Shown here one piece after another: positions 48,180 to 57,636 of a stretch of DNA of 64,000 nucleotides. The position numbers and the translations under genes are program-made. The stretch's first letter is position 1. Each line of letters opens with the position of its first letter. The notes under the pieces were generated by a model. That model made no database searches and was not told the DNA's origin. It worked only from the letters and a program-made list of their open reading frames with translations. This DNA is from JACKAL01 sp964400355 (GTDB lineage Bacteria; Bdellovibrionota; Bdellovibrionia; Bdellovibrionales; JAGQZY01): the NCBI GenBank assembly GCA_964400355.1, contig CAYNTO010000006.1, positions 1 to 64,000 on the forward strand, given 5' to 3'.

Positions 48180-50720
48180 CTAATTTGAGAGGAGTTCTTT
48201 GGCGCTAAAACGAAGGCCGCGCCGGATTCCCAAATAAACCAGTATGGGGCTAAACAGCGACACGCCGATAAAAATACCCAGTGGGGCCTTCCAGTTGAAA
48301 TACCACGAGCCATCGAACAAAAAATAAGAAAACACATAGGAGCCTATCAAACTCAACACGCCGCCACTCAATGCCGCGGCGGTGGCGATGAGAGAAAATT
48401 GGAGTAGGAATAAAATAGTGATGCTCGAGTAGGGCGTTCCAATGGCTTTGAGTAAGCCAATGTCCCACTCGCGTGAGCGCACCTGATCGTTCGCAAGCGC
48501 CAAGAGAACTGTAAGTCCCACTAAAATACAAAATGCCGACATCACCTGAAGTGCCCAACCCATCTGCTCAATGAGCTGTACAAGCTTTTGGATGAGGCGA
48601 TCGACATCAATTAAAGACACGTTGGGCATGGTTCGCAAAATAGTCTTTTGCATTTGAGTTTTTTGCGCCAGTGGAATCTTTGGGATCGTGGCAAGGAATG
48701 TTTTTGGCGCATCCTCGAGGCTACCGTTCTGAAACAACACAAAGAAATTGGGTTGAAACGAAGTCCAGTTGACACGGCGAAGACTGGTGACTTTACCTTT
48801 TACAGGGGTTTCTTGAACATCGAAGGTTAAAGTGTCGCCCACGTGCAAGTCGAGGCGCTCGGCAAAACGCTTCTCTAATGAGATTTCGGCCACAGTGTCG
48901 GGCGTGTAGGATGGCGGAAGCGGGTGGCCCTCGACGATGGCTTCGGAATCGTCCAGCGATTCGCGGTAGGAGAGATTGAATCCGCGGTTTCTAAACTGCG
49001 ATTCGCGCTCCTGTTCGCGTGTGGCGCTTTTACTAAAAGCGCCCTCGCCTTTGCTAAACGGAACATCATTCACAGCGACAAGTCGGGCGCGAATCAGCGG
49101 AGAAATATTGTTGAGGGGAATTTTTTCCTGATTTAAAACCGATTTGATCTCCTCGACCTGTTCGCTCTGGATGTCGAATAAAAATAGGCTAGGAACTTTC
49201 GATTCGGGTGGGCGGGCAATTTCCGCCTGCAAATTGGCTTTGATTTGCGGCACCACATTGACCAGAAACACGCCGAGTGAAAGCGACAAGAATCCAGTAA
49301 TGGTGGCGACGCGCAAGCGGGTCACATCGCGCACCGCCCACTCGATCAGGTAAAACCGAAAGTGTGTCCAGCGCCCGATCCACGGCAAACTAAAATGCGC
49401 CACTGTATAGAGAATAAGTCCAGCACCCACGAAGCACACGAAAAACAAACTGCCATTCTTTAGAGAATTCATTTGCCGCACACTCAGATAATAAAACAAA
49501 CTCATCGCCGGAAGGTACCACAGCGTCTGTGTCCAGCGGCTGGGAACTCTGATAAAATGGGCGCCGTGCAGGAGCTGGAGAGCGCTCACCTCGCGCATAC
49601 GCACCAGGTGCGGCAACAGGAGCAGTAGACCGCCACTCACGCCGAGCCCGATGGATTGTAGGAGAGTTTTAATATCGATAGTGATCCGGATAGAGAAAGA
49701 CGCCACGGACTGCGTGGCCTGCATGATCAGCGGAAGAACCAAAGTGGCAATTCCGATCGATAGCGCAGTGCCTGTTGCTATCAGCAGAAGAAGCTGAGCG
49801 CAGTAGAAGATGATGGCGTGCGAGCGCGGATAACCTACAGCAGTTAATATCGCAACACTTTTAGATTTTGATTGCAGGTACGTGGACAATAGAAAAGTGA
49901 GTCCAATGCACGCGATAAACAGAGCAGCCAAAGAGACCAAGCCCAAAAAATCTCCCAAATAATTGAGCAGTCGAGCGGTCTGTTCGCTTGAATTTTTATG
50001 AGTGAATACCTGAATATCGGAACTGGGGAGTGATTGATAAATCAGGTCGCGGCGCTCCTCAAGCTCCGTGTCAGCGAGGGTGGGCAGTTTGTAGAGGCGC
50101 GAGTGCCAAGCCAAAGTGCCCTCGCGCAACAGTCCCGCCTTTTTAAGGTACTGTACGCTCATGTACACCCGTGGCGCCATGCTGGTGCTGATGCCACTTG
50201 CCGCATCATCCTCGACAATAGCGGCGATACGAAATGACAAATTGCCAATTTTTAACATATCGCCCACATGGGCATCGAGAAGTGTGAGGATCTCGGGGTA
50301 AACCCACACCGATTGTGTGTCTTGCAAATCGCTCACTCGCTTCATGGGTTTGGTGAGAACCTGGCCATAAAATGGAAACGTCGGCTCAACGGCCTTAATC
50401 TGCATGAGTGAAGACGCCGAAGAGCCAGAAGCTTTGGTGACCATGGAGAACATCTCTATGGTGGAGGTGACGTGGCGTTCTTCGGGCATATGTTTTTCCA
50501 CGGTCTGCAGCTCCGTTTCTTCAAAAAGCCGTCGCGAAGATATGCCAATGTCGGCGCCCAGGACATTGCGCGACTGCGTGCTCACAGTGTGGTCGACGGA
50601 GTTCTTTAAAAATTCCAAGGCCACAAAACTACTCAAACCTAGAGATAGATTTAGTAAAAATAGAAAAACAAATCGTTTAGAATGAAAAATCTCGGAAAAA
50701 ACAAAGCGCAGTAGACTCAA
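48180..50720 (-). CDS. FtsX-like ABC transporter permease (YbbP-like)
   Basis: 846 residues with the layout of YbbP/LolE-type permeases: an N-terminal helix (RFVFLFLLNLSLGLSSFV), a large periplasmic domain, an FtsX block of three helices (about 250-370), a second periplasmic domain and a second FtsX block at the C-terminus. It overlaps the ATPase gene by 4 bases. In E. coli the order tesA-ybbA-ybbP is conserved and the function is unclear, possibly lipid or lipoprotein handling; the same neighbours occur here. Confidence 0.85.
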   Translation of the reverse strand: MSLLRFVFSEIFHSKRFVFLFLLNLSLGLSSFVALEFLKNSVDHTVSTQSRNVLGADIGISSRRLFEETELQTVEKHMPEERHVTSTIEMFSMVTKASGSSASSLMQIKAVEPTFPFYGQVLTKPMKRVSDLQDTQSVWVYPEILTLLDAHVGDMLKIGNLSFRIAAIVEDDAASGISTSMAPRVYMSVQYLKKAGLLREGTLAWHSRLYKLPTLADTELEERRDLIYQSLPSSDIQVFTHKNSSEQTARLLNYLGDFLGLVSLAALFIACIGLTFLLSTYLQSKSKSVAILTAVGYPRSHAIIFYCAQLLLLIATGTALSIGIATLVLPLIMQATQSVASFSIRITIDIKTLLQSIGLGVSGGLLLLLPHLVRMREVSALQLLHGAHFIRVPSRWTQTLWYLPAMSLFYYLSVRQMNSLKNGSLFFVCFVGAGLILYTVAHFSLPWIGRWTHFRFYLIEWAVRDVTRLRVATITGFLSLSLGVFLVNVVPQIKANLQAEIARPPESKVPSLFLFDIQSEQVEEIKSVLNQEKIPLNNISPLIRARLVAVNDVPFSKGEGAFSKSATREQERESQFRNRGFNLSYRESLDDSEAIVEGHPLPPSYTPDTVAEISLEKRFAERLDLHVGDTLTFDVQETPVKGKVTSLRRVNWTSFQPNFFVLFQNGSLEDAPKTFLATIPKIPLAQKTQMQKTILRTMPNVSLIDVDRLIQKLVQLIEQMGWALQVMSAFCILVGLTVLLALANDQVRSREWDIGLLKAIGTPYSSITILFLLQFSLIATAAALSGGVLSLIGSYVFSYFLFDGSWYFNWKAPLGIFIGVSLFSPILVYLGIRRGLRFSAKELLSN

Positions 50721-51376
50721 ACGATTTTCCCACCTTTTAAGTGAATTTGTCGCGTGCAGCGTTTTGCCAAATCGGTATCGTGGGTCACCAGGACTAGAGT
50801 TGTTTTTTGATCCTCACTGAGTCGGAAAAGGAGATCCATGACCACTTCACCATTTTTTAAATCCAGGCTTCCCGATGGCTCATCGGCGAGCAAGACTTTG
50901 GGGGCATGGACCATGGCTCGGGCAATAGCAACACGCTGATTTTCCCCTCCGCTGAGCTGCGCAGGTAAATGGTGAAAACGTTTTTCGAGACCCACTTGTT
51001 TTAATATCTCCTGAGCGCGGTCGCGGCTCTGTGGGATATGATTGATCTGCAACGGTAAAAGCACGTTTTCAAGCGCGGTTAAATGCGGCATCAAATGATA
51101 CTGTTGGAAAACAATACCCATGTGGTGGGCGCGAAAATGGGTGAACTGCTTGTCGCTGTAATCTGAAACGACGGAATCGCCAATAGAAATGGTGCCAGAG
51201 CTGCAAAAATCGAGGCCCGCGAGTAGTGAAAGCAAAGTGGTTTTGCCACTCCCCGAGTGGCCAATCACTGCCATCGAGCTGCGCGACGGAACTTTAAAAC
51301 TCACCTCGTTTAAAGCACTGATGCGTTCTGCGCCTTGAACGTAGTATTTGCTGACCCCTTCGAACTGTATGTCCAC
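50717..51376 (-). CDS. ABC transporter ATP-binding protein (YbbA-like)
   Basis: 219 residues, LolD/MacB-type ATPase. Walker A GHSGSGKTT near residue 40, signature LSGGENQR near 140, Walker B VLLADEPSGSLD after it and an H-loop THD. GTG 51376 is the start; AAGGAC lies 8-9 bases upstream. It sits 5 bases after the stop of tesA and overlaps the permease gene, so the three are one unit. Likely drives the FtsX-like permease. Confidence 0.92.
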   Translation of the reverse strand: MDIQFEGVSKYYVQGAERISALNEVSFKVPSRSSMAVIGHSGSGKTTLLSLLAGLDFCSSGTISIGDSVVSDYSDKQFTHFRAHHMGIVFQQYHLMPHLTALENVLLPLQINHIPQSRDRAQEILKQVGLEKRFHHLPAQLSGGENQRVAIARAMVHAPKVLLADEPSGSLDLKNGEVVMDLLFRLSEDQKTTLVLVTHDTDLAKRCTRQIHLKGGKIV

Positions 51377-51381
51377 GCCGA

Positions 51382-52008
51382 TTAGTCCTTCGCCTTGGGG
51401 AGTTTTTCGAGTGCCGTCACAAATAACGGATGCAATTTTTCAGCGATCACTTTGTAGCCATCCGCATTAGGATGTATACCATCTGCCAGATTGAGTTTTT
51501 TGTTCGTGGCCACACCATCAAGGAGAAACGGCACAAATGGCAGGTTGTATTTTTTAGCAAGGCTCGTGAAGGCCTCTTCGTACTTCTTGCGGTACTCGCC
51601 TCCATAGTTCATGGGTATCTTCATCCCAGCAAGAATCACGTGCACGTTGTTCTTTTGAGCGAGTACGATTGTCTTTTCCAAATTTGTTTTTAAAGCATCG
51701 GTGCTCAATCCGCGCAAACCGTCGTTCGCACCTAGGGCTAAAAATAAAATGTGCGGTTTATTTTTAAGTTGCCACTTGAGCCGTGATTCACCGCTTGCCG
51801 ACGTGGAACCGCTAATTCCAGCATTGATAACACGCACGTTTGGAAATTTTTTTTTGAGCTTAGTTTCGAGCAGTGCCGGATAGGCCTCTTCCTTGGTGAG
51901 CCCATACCCCTCAGTGAGAGAATCTCCAAGCATCAGAACCACGGTGGACGGCGCCGCGAGCGAGTAGTGGCTTGCCAATAAAAATAAACACCCCATTAAA
52001 GTTCTCAT
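51382..52008 (-). CDS. tesA: TesA-like GDSL esterase/lysophospholipase
   Basis: 208 residues with a signal peptide (to about residue 18). The SGNH-hydrolase blocks are intact: GDSLTEGYG with the nucleophile Ser, the Gly and Asn in GISGS and GANDG, and the C-terminal DGIHPNADGY with the Asp and His. TesA proteins are periplasmic thioesterases and lysophospholipases. Its gene begins exactly where the LpxO-like gene stops and is followed by ybbA- and ybbP-like genes as in enterobacteria, a link to envelope lipid turnover. Confidence 0.92.
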   Translation of the reverse strand: MRTLMGCLFLLASHYSLAAPSTVVLMLGDSLTEGYGLTKEEAYPALLETKLKKKFPNVRVINAGISGSTSASGESRLKWQLKNKPHILFLALGANDGLRGLSTDALKTNLEKTIVLAQKNNVHVILAGMKIPMNYGGEYRKKYEEAFTSLAKKYNLPFVPFLLDGVATNKKLNLADGIHPNADGYKVIAEKLHPLFVTALEKLPKAKD

Positions 52009-52992
52009 CTACGAGGCCACATAGAAATAGGCCGACTGCAGCGCCTGTAGCGAGAGTGCAACAATGCCAAGTACGATTATGAGCAGTGTGAAGTTCACGG
52101 AGTATTTGATGGTGAGATACAGTGGCCGATTGGTTTGTTTGAGAAGTTTGGTTTTCTGAAGAACGGGCGCGAGGGAGGAAAAGATGCGGTTGACGAAACC
52201 ATGTTTGTCGCCGGTCATGTTCGGCACCACTGTGAGACCCATCAGTTGTTTGTAGAGAAAATTTATAAACATTCCCAAAAAGTTCATCGGACGCTCCACA
52301 TCGCACATGAGAATGAGGCGGTAGCGATCAGAGTTGTTCTTGGCGTAGTGGAGGTAGGTTTCGTCAAATAAAAGAGCCTCTCCGTCGCGCCAAGAATAAG
52401 TTTGTTCGTCGATGTTTATAAAACAGCTGTCCTGATTGGGCGTCGAAAGCCCCAAGTGATAGCGAAGGGAGCAGGCCACTGGATCCAGGTGACGCGTGAG
52501 TTGGGATCCAACTGGCAAGATAGAGAACATGGCGCCATTCACCATTGGAGACTGCTCCAGGATTCTTACAGTCTCGGGTGCGAGCTTTTTAGCAGATTCA
52601 TGAGTATATCCGTACCATTTGAGGTAAAACTTACTCCAACCATACTTATAAAAGGTACGAAACCCAATATCGTAATAGGCATTTTGCTTGGGATCCTTTG
52701 TTTTTTCGAAATAGCCTTTTTCGTAAAGTTCTATCACTTCTTTTTGAATGGTCTGCCAATTGTCTTGGATGCTTTTGAGTTCTGGGAATTTCTTGACGTC
52801 CATGATGGGGACGCCCGCACGTTTTTCTGTAAACATGTAAAGCAGGCAGTTAAAGGGGGCGAAAATGGGCCAGCCTTTGCGCAGATATTCGCCAAAGCTT
52901 TCGAAACGCGCTTGGCCGCGGAATTTATAAACATATATCAGAGAACCGAGGACAAAGAGGATCAGTGTGACCAGAAGAGTTGCGACGACCAT
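52009..52992 (-). CDS. Aspartyl/asparaginyl beta-hydroxylase (LpxO-like)
   Basis: 327 residues. An N-terminal membrane helix (VVATLLVTLILFVLGSLIYV) anchors a cytoplasmic 2-oxoglutarate- and Fe(II)-dependent dioxygenase domain. The metal site is seen in TRHLDPVACSLRYHLGL and in the later DETYLHYAKN. A second hydrophobic helix lies at the C-terminus. LpxO hydroxylates the secondary acyl chain of lipid A. I chose ATG 52992 because the longer GTG start at 53076 falls inside the terminator hairpin of the upstream gene. First of a four-gene operon with tesA, ybbA-like and ybbP-like genes. Confidence 0.87.
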   Translation of the reverse strand: MVVATLLVTLILFVLGSLIYVYKFRGQARFESFGEYLRKGWPIFAPFNCLLYMFTEKRAGVPIMDVKKFPELKSIQDNWQTIQKEVIELYEKGYFEKTKDPKQNAYYDIGFRTFYKYGWSKFYLKWYGYTHESAKKLAPETVRILEQSPMVNGAMFSILPVGSQLTRHLDPVACSLRYHLGLSTPNQDSCFINIDEQTYSWRDGEALLFDETYLHYAKNNSDRYRLILMCDVERPMNFLGMFINFLYKQLMGLTVVPNMTGDKHGFVNRIFSSLAPVLQKTKLLKQTNRPLYLTIKYSVNFTLLIIVLGIVALSLQALQSAYFYVAS

Positions 52993-53063
52993 AATGAACT
53001 CAATATAGGGCCAAGTGCGTCTGGCGGCAACAAGAATGTAAGAGGGGTGAGGGGAGGCATAAT

Positions 53064-53090
53064 AAAAAAACCCCACGAATTTCGTGGGGT
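53064..53090 (-). terminator. Rho-independent terminator (minus strand)
   Basis: On the minus strand the arms ACCCCACGAA and TTCGTGGGGT are followed by seven T residues, just after the DUF1328 gene. A textbook terminator that also separates the LpxO operon. Confidence 0.9.
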
Positions 53091-53138
53091 TAAGTAACTT
53101 CCCTCGGTGGAGAGGGGAGGTTTACGTGTTGATTTCGG

Positions 53139-53315
53139 TTACAGCCGTGGTGAGCGACCTGTAGCTGCTCCTCTAATGAGGGACACAAGCATGAGCACCA
53201 GAAACACAAAAAACAGTATTTTTGCGATACCTGCTGCAGAGCCAGCGATTCCGCCGAATCCTAAAAAGGCGGCGATTATAGCGATGATGAAAAATGTGAG
53301 AGCCCAACTTAACAT
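53139..53315 (-). CDS. DUF1328-family small membrane protein, copy 1
   Basis: 58 residues. MLSWALTFFIIAIIAAFLGFGG is followed by IAGSAAGIAKILFFVFLVLML, which is the two-helix DUF1328 (PF07043, YtjA) pattern. ATG 53315 has AAGGAGATATT upstream and the family's fixed MLxWA start; longer frames are not used. A promoter-like element (53380-53409) matches those of four other small genes downstream. Function of DUF1328 is unknown; many are stress-associated. A second copy lies at 60910. Confidence 0.92.
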   Translation of the reverse strand: MLSWALTFFIIAIIAAFLGFGGIAGSAAGIAKILFFVFLVLMLVSLIRGAATGRSPRL

Positions 53316-53379
53316 AATATCTCCTTGTTTGTTTCTGAGACCAGTATCACTTGTATTTGGCAAAAAGACTTTGCTTGGA

Positions 53380-53409
53380 GGTATAAACTCTGTGGTTGTT
53401 TTTACACAA
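53380..53409 (-). promoter_or_regulatory. Putative shared promoter upstream of DUF1328 copy 1
   Basis: -35 TTGTGT, an 18-base spacer ending CCACAGAGTT, and -10 TATACC; 64 bases before the ATG. It shares its plan with the elements at 58353, 58450, 60786 and 63016. Confidence 0.55.
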
Positions 53410-54246
53410 TCACGGTTTTGCTGGCCGGGCGAGCACAGAAATGGCCTCAGCGCCCAAAAACACCGTCAGAGAGGAGTAGTAGAACCAGATAAGGAAAACC
53501 ACGATGGTCCCCGCAGCGCCGTATATAGAGCCAATTCCAGCGCCAGCGATGTACCAGGCAATAATTTCTTTGCCGATTAAGAACAGTGCTGAAGTAAGAA
53601 AGCTACCCAGTAAAATGATCCCTTTGGAAATGCGTCGCGCAGGGGTGCACAAGAAGAGCATAAAAAACAAAAATGAAAAAACTAATAGGGAAAATCCCTG
53701 GAAAACTATTTCATAGATCATCGGTGAATACTGCATCAATGCTGAGTTTAAAAAGAATGAAGCAAGTAAAGAAACAATCGCAAAAATTGCCCCCACCAAA
53801 AACACCAGAATCGTGACGATACGGTCTTTCACCACGGCGCCCACTTCCTGGTAATACTTGCGGTTTTGTTTGGTGGGCTTACGAAATTCTCGGAATATAA
53901 AATCCATAGTGAGCTCGAGCTGTCGAAAAAAAAGACTCCCTGAAAACAACAAAATACCGATCCCGATAATTCCACTGAGGGAGGCGAACTGAACGTTGTC
54001 TTTACTGTAGTCTGCTAATTTTAAAATCCACTCTCCAGTGCCGTAACCGAAGATCGAATCTGCCTGTTCTGAAATGGATTGCACTAAATTGATGCGCAGA
54101 ATACCAAGGAACGACGCAACCAGAATAATGGTCGGCGCAAAAGACAGGGCTGCCGCGTAAGCCACTGCCGCCGAACGGGTAAAGATCTCATCGTCATTGA
54201 TTTTTTCATAAAGCGGCAGCAGAAACTTCGGAAATACCTGGAACAT
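53410..54246 (-). CDS. YihY/BrkB-family membrane protein
   Basis: 278 residues with six hydrophobic helices and the AAALSFAPTIILVASFLG and DRIVTILVFLVG landmarks of the YihY/BrkB family, once named for ribonuclease or serum resistance but without a proven role. The N-terminal TRSAAVAYAAALSFA motif is typical. ATG 54246 lies 41 bases inside the end of the SLC13 permease gene and lacks a ribosome binding site, so it may depend on reinitiation. It ends at the promoter-like element of the DUF1328 gene. Confidence 0.87.
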   Translation of the reverse strand: MFQVFPKFLLPLYEKINDDEIFTRSAAVAYAAALSFAPTIILVASFLGILRINLVQSISEQADSIFGYGTGEWILKLADYSKDNVQFASLSGIIGIGILLFSGSLFFRQLELTMDFIFREFRKPTKQNRKYYQEVGAVVKDRIVTILVFLVGAIFAIVSLLASFFLNSALMQYSPMIYEIVFQGFSLLVFSFLFFMLFLCTPARRISKGIILLGSFLTSALFLIGKEIIAWYIAGAGIGSIYGAAGTIVVFLIWFYYSSLTVFLGAEAISVLARPAKP

Positions 54247-56083
54247 AAGGTTTGAGGGTATTGGTTTTATGTTGTGAAGTCACTTTTTTATCGTTCGGGA
54301 ACAGCCACTGTGAAATATATGCCGTCTCTACGGCAATCATTAGCGTGAGCGGAATGCCCATTTTTAGGAAGTCGGAAAACTTATAACGTCCGGGGCTCAG
54401 TACGAGCAGATTTCCATGGTGACCGATCGGGGTTAAAAAGGAGGCCACCGCACCCATAGTTACGCAGACCAGGGCCGCCTTTGGCGAGATGTGCAGCTGC
54501 TGGGCGGAGAGGAAGGCGATGGGTCCAATGAGTATGGTCGTCGCGGCATCAGACAGGATTTGTGTCATGATAGCGGCGGTACCAAAGAACAGAAGCAAAA
54601 TTGTCAGCTCCGAATAACCGGCAATCAACACGGAGAGATGATCGGCCAAGAAACTAGAGAGTTTGGTTTTATCCATGGCAATACCAAAGGGAATCACTGA
54701 GGCGATAAGGATAAAAACACGCGCCTCCACTGAACGCAGCGCTTGATTGGCGGTAAGGCAGCCGGTGAGGATCATCATCACTGCTGCGAGTGCAAATGCG
54801 ACCAGAGGCTCACAAACTTTTCCGACCACCAGACCTATTGCTACGAGCAAAATAGAAATGGCTAAACGTTTTTTGTGCCGATGAAAAATGGGGGTGTTTA
54901 AAAGACTCACGGTTAGAAAGTTTTTATCTGAGTAGAGGGCCTTCATGTTGTCGTTGATCCCCCAGAATATGATGAGATCACCGTCACGGATTTTTTCGCG
55001 CGATATTTCCTGGCTGATCCAACCATCTTTGCGCCATAGGCCCACAACAATAAGACCAAAGAGTTTGAGAAAATTGTTTTCGGCCACCGAGCGTCCTATG
55101 TAGCGTGATCCATTGGCCACCACGGCTTGCGCGATACCGGTATCGTCCTCCTGATCCAAAGCCAGTCCCGAACCGATAAAATCGACATACTTATTGACTG
55201 CCTTGAGCTGTAGACCATGCTCATTTTTGATAGAGCGCAAAGACCGAGAGGGCATACGCACACGCAACATATCGCCAACATTTAAAAGCTGAAGATCGTC
55301 GCTCACAGTGTTTTCCCCAATGCGGCGATCCACTTCGAGAATGGTAAAATCATCTTTGGTTGCTTCACGCACTTCATTGACGGTGGCTCCCGCCCATTTC
55401 GACTTTTCTAAAACAACGAGTTCCGTGTGAACGTCGCTGATTTGAAACACGGATTCGTCGAAGTTCGATCCGGTTTTTCTAGGCAGCAACCATTTCAGCA
55501 AGAGTATGAGAATAAAGCTTGAGAGAATGAGAGCTGCGCCGATTGGAGCTACAGAAAAAAGACCAAATTCACCTCCGCCGGAACGCTTACTGATGTCGTT
55601 CATAACCAAAAACGCCGGGGCACCGACGAGCGTGAGAGTTGTCCCCAGCGAGGCCGCCGTAGCCATGGGAATCAGAACCCGCGAGGCGGGAATTTTGTTC
55701 TTTTCGCACACGCGCATGGCCACCGGGAGCACGAGGGCGGTCACCATCAGGTGATGGGTAAAAGCGGAAAACAAGGCCACACCTGTCATAATATAAATGT
55801 TGAGCTTGAGTTCCGAGGCTCCCGACTGCCTCTCGATAAACTGTGTTAGCGTCTCCAGGGCGCCAGTTTGGGTGAGTCCTGCGGCCACAACAAATACGAA
55901 GCCTACAATGAGTGCAGGTTCACTGGAGAAGCCCGCAAAAGCCTCTTTTGGTGTGAGAACGCCAAAAGTGATCAATGAGAGAATGCCGATCAGACCAGTG
56001 AGGTCGATACGCAGTGTTTGCGAACAAAACATGATGAAGATCACAACAAGGATCCCGCTGAGGATAATTTGAGGGGTGCTCAT
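54206..56083 (-). CDS. SLC13-family permease with RCK_C domains
   Basis: 625 residues. Two blocks of helices flank a central soluble region of roughly 170 residues (about 210-390) that fits two TrkA-C (RCK_C) domains, as in ion-transporter-type SLC13 permeases for sulfate or carboxylates. Conserved segments: PLSLITFGVL-like start helix, ATAASLGTTLTLVGAPA and later FLTPIGHHGN. The substrate is not evident. It overlaps the YihY gene by 41 bases. Confidence 0.87.
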   Translation of the reverse strand: MSTPQIILSGILVVIFIMFCSQTLRIDLTGLIGILSLITFGVLTPKEAFAGFSSEPALIVGFVFVVAAGLTQTGALETLTQFIERQSGASELKLNIYIMTGVALFSAFTHHLMVTALVLPVAMRVCEKNKIPASRVLIPMATAASLGTTLTLVGAPAFLVMNDISKRSGGGEFGLFSVAPIGAALILSSFILILLLKWLLPRKTGSNFDESVFQISDVHTELVVLEKSKWAGATVNEVREATKDDFTILEVDRRIGENTVSDDLQLLNVGDMLRVRMPSRSLRSIKNEHGLQLKAVNKYVDFIGSGLALDQEDDTGIAQAVVANGSRYIGRSVAENNFLKLFGLIVVGLWRKDGWISQEISREKIRDGDLIIFWGINDNMKALYSDKNFLTVSLLNTPIFHRHKKRLAISILLVAIGLVVGKVCEPLVAFALAAVMMILTGCLTANQALRSVEARVFILIASVIPFGIAMDKTKLSSFLADHLSVLIAGYSELTILLLFFGTAAIMTQILSDAATTILIGPIAFLSAQQLHISPKAALVCVTMGAVASFLTPIGHHGNLLVLSPGRYKFSDFLKMGIPLTLMIAVETAYISQWLFPNDKKVTSQHKTNTLKPYVPGISEVSAAAL

Positions 56084-56130
56084 AAACCGCCGTTGAATGA
56101 AAAGGTGAATATTGAAAAACTAAGCTCTGA

Positions 56131-56763
56131 TTATAACGAAACCATCTCAGGATGCACGTACGATTTTCGTTCGGTAGTGCTTACGCCAATAATGATCTTT
56201 CTGAACATGCTGTTTTTATCGACATGTGCAAAGTGAGATTTCATACGCGCCTGCTTATTCATAAGAAGACGGGCGGTCCACGATGCGGAATCTTCCATAT
56301 TGAAAGAATTGATAAGTGCCGTGGTTTTTTCCAAATGGGGAGTAACGGCCGCGCGCACCCTTTCAAGGCTCTCGGATGCCGAGCGCACCTTGTTCTCCCT
56401 GTCGAATGCCCACGCCAGAACATGAACTTGATGGATGGCGCCCGTGGCTCTGGACTGCTTAAAGAGTTCGTGAATCTCCTTTTTTTGTTCCGCTGTGAGA
56501 ATGCCGTCGGCAGGGAGGTTCAACACTATAGTGATTCCACGTGTGTACTCCGGATACATTTCTTCGTAGAACTGCGGGGAAAGATTAACACCTTCCACGA
56601 GCGGTGTCGTGCGAACGACATCCCCATCCGCATTGGTTTGCAAATCGGTAGTGCCAGCAGGTTGCAAACGTTTGCTCGAACACCCAGAAATTACAAGAAA
56701 AGCGCAAAAAAAGAGTGCCACCATCGAAAATATCAATTTTAGATTTTGCTCTTGCGGGTTCAT
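56131..56763 (-). CDS. Lipoprotein of unknown function
   Basis: 210 residues with a lipobox (VISGC, Cys28). The mature part is polar and alpha-rich, without a recognised domain. Two adjacent ATGs (56763, 56766) follow GGAGGAGAT; I prefer 56763, with 5-7 bases of spacing. It is the most downstream gene of a minus-strand set that also holds a barrel gene and a LEA-like peptide gene, and the barrel gene ends 57 bases upstream. Confidence 0.7.
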   Translation of the reverse strand: MNPQEQNLKLIFSMVALFFCAFLVISGCSSKRLQPAGTTDLQTNADGDVVRTTPLVEGVNLSPQFYEEMYPEYTRGITIVLNLPADGILTAEQKKEIHELFKQSRATGAIHQVHVLAWAFDRENKVRSASESLERVRAAVTPHLEKTTALINSFNMEDSASWTARLLMNKQARMKSHFAHVDKNSMFRKIIIGVSTTERKSYVHPEMVSL

Positions 56764-56822
56764 CATATCTCCTCCGTGTGCCGATGGAAGAGCTCGTGGC
56801 TCTTCCATTTATCTTCTAACTG

Positions 56823-57601
56823 CTAAATCGAGATGGGAAAACTAATGCTCGCAATCCAGGCTTCGTTCTCAAGCTGGACGCTGTCCGTAGCAAACGCAGG
56901 AATTGGTCCCAACTGCTGAACGTCAGTCTTGTCATAATCGACCTTCTGATATTCAAGGTTCAAACTCACTGCAAGTATGCGAAAGCCCGCTCCCACACGA
57001 TATCCCGTACCGTCTGAAAACTTCATGTCAATGCCTGATGCCTCTTCCGGATCGAGTGTGGATGCGGCAATATACGATCCCCATACTCGTAAACCAATCG
57101 CCGGCATTTGAATGCCAATGACCGGCCCCACATTGAAGCTGTCGGCATCGGTGTCGTAGTTGAACGACGAGTTGCTATCCTCAAAATTTAGTTTTGAATA
57201 GCGGCCGTCGACACCAACAAACAGCACATCATTCACATGGAAGCCCAATCGCGCTCCCAAGCCGAAGCCGTCGGTTTCACCTTGCGAGTCCGTAAATGGA
57301 TAATTGACGTCGAAGTCCGAAGTTTCATAGGTAACAGCGGGCTCGACGAACAGACCCGTNNNNNNNNNNNNNNNNNNNNNNNNNNNNNNNNNNNNNNNNN
57401 NNNNNNNNNNNNNNNNNNNNNNNNNNNNNNNNNNNNNNNNNNNNNNNNNNNNNNNNNNNTGACGTCGAAGTCCGAAGTTTCATAGGTAACAGCGGGCTCG
57501 ACGAACAGACCCGTGTCACTCTCGGCTTGGGCAAATGAAGTCGACACCATTAGTGCAAACAGTGTAACAATTGAACTTTTTATAGCGACTGAACTTTTCA
57601 T
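56823..57601 (-). CDS. Outer-membrane barrel protein split by assembly gap
   Basis: Read across the 100-N gap, which is flanked by a 55-bp duplicate, the gene encodes 207 residues: a leader ending in SFAQA, then alternating strands (GARLGFHVNDVLFVGVDGRYSK) ending in ISFPISI. Removing 155 bp (57360-57514) restores one frame of 208 codons with a start at 57601. It is a small barrel of the OmpW/OmpA-like size. The start is preceded by AAGAAGG. Not named further. Confidence 0.75.
57360..57459. other. Assembly gap (100 N) flanked by 55-bp duplicate
   Basis: The bases 57305-57359 are repeated exactly at 57460-57514, again 55 bases long, as at 6637. The true sequence is most likely continuous and 155 bases shorter. 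Confidence 0.9.
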
Positions 57602-57636
57602 AGCGACCTTCTTTGTTGGCTTCTCGTTTTTTACTA

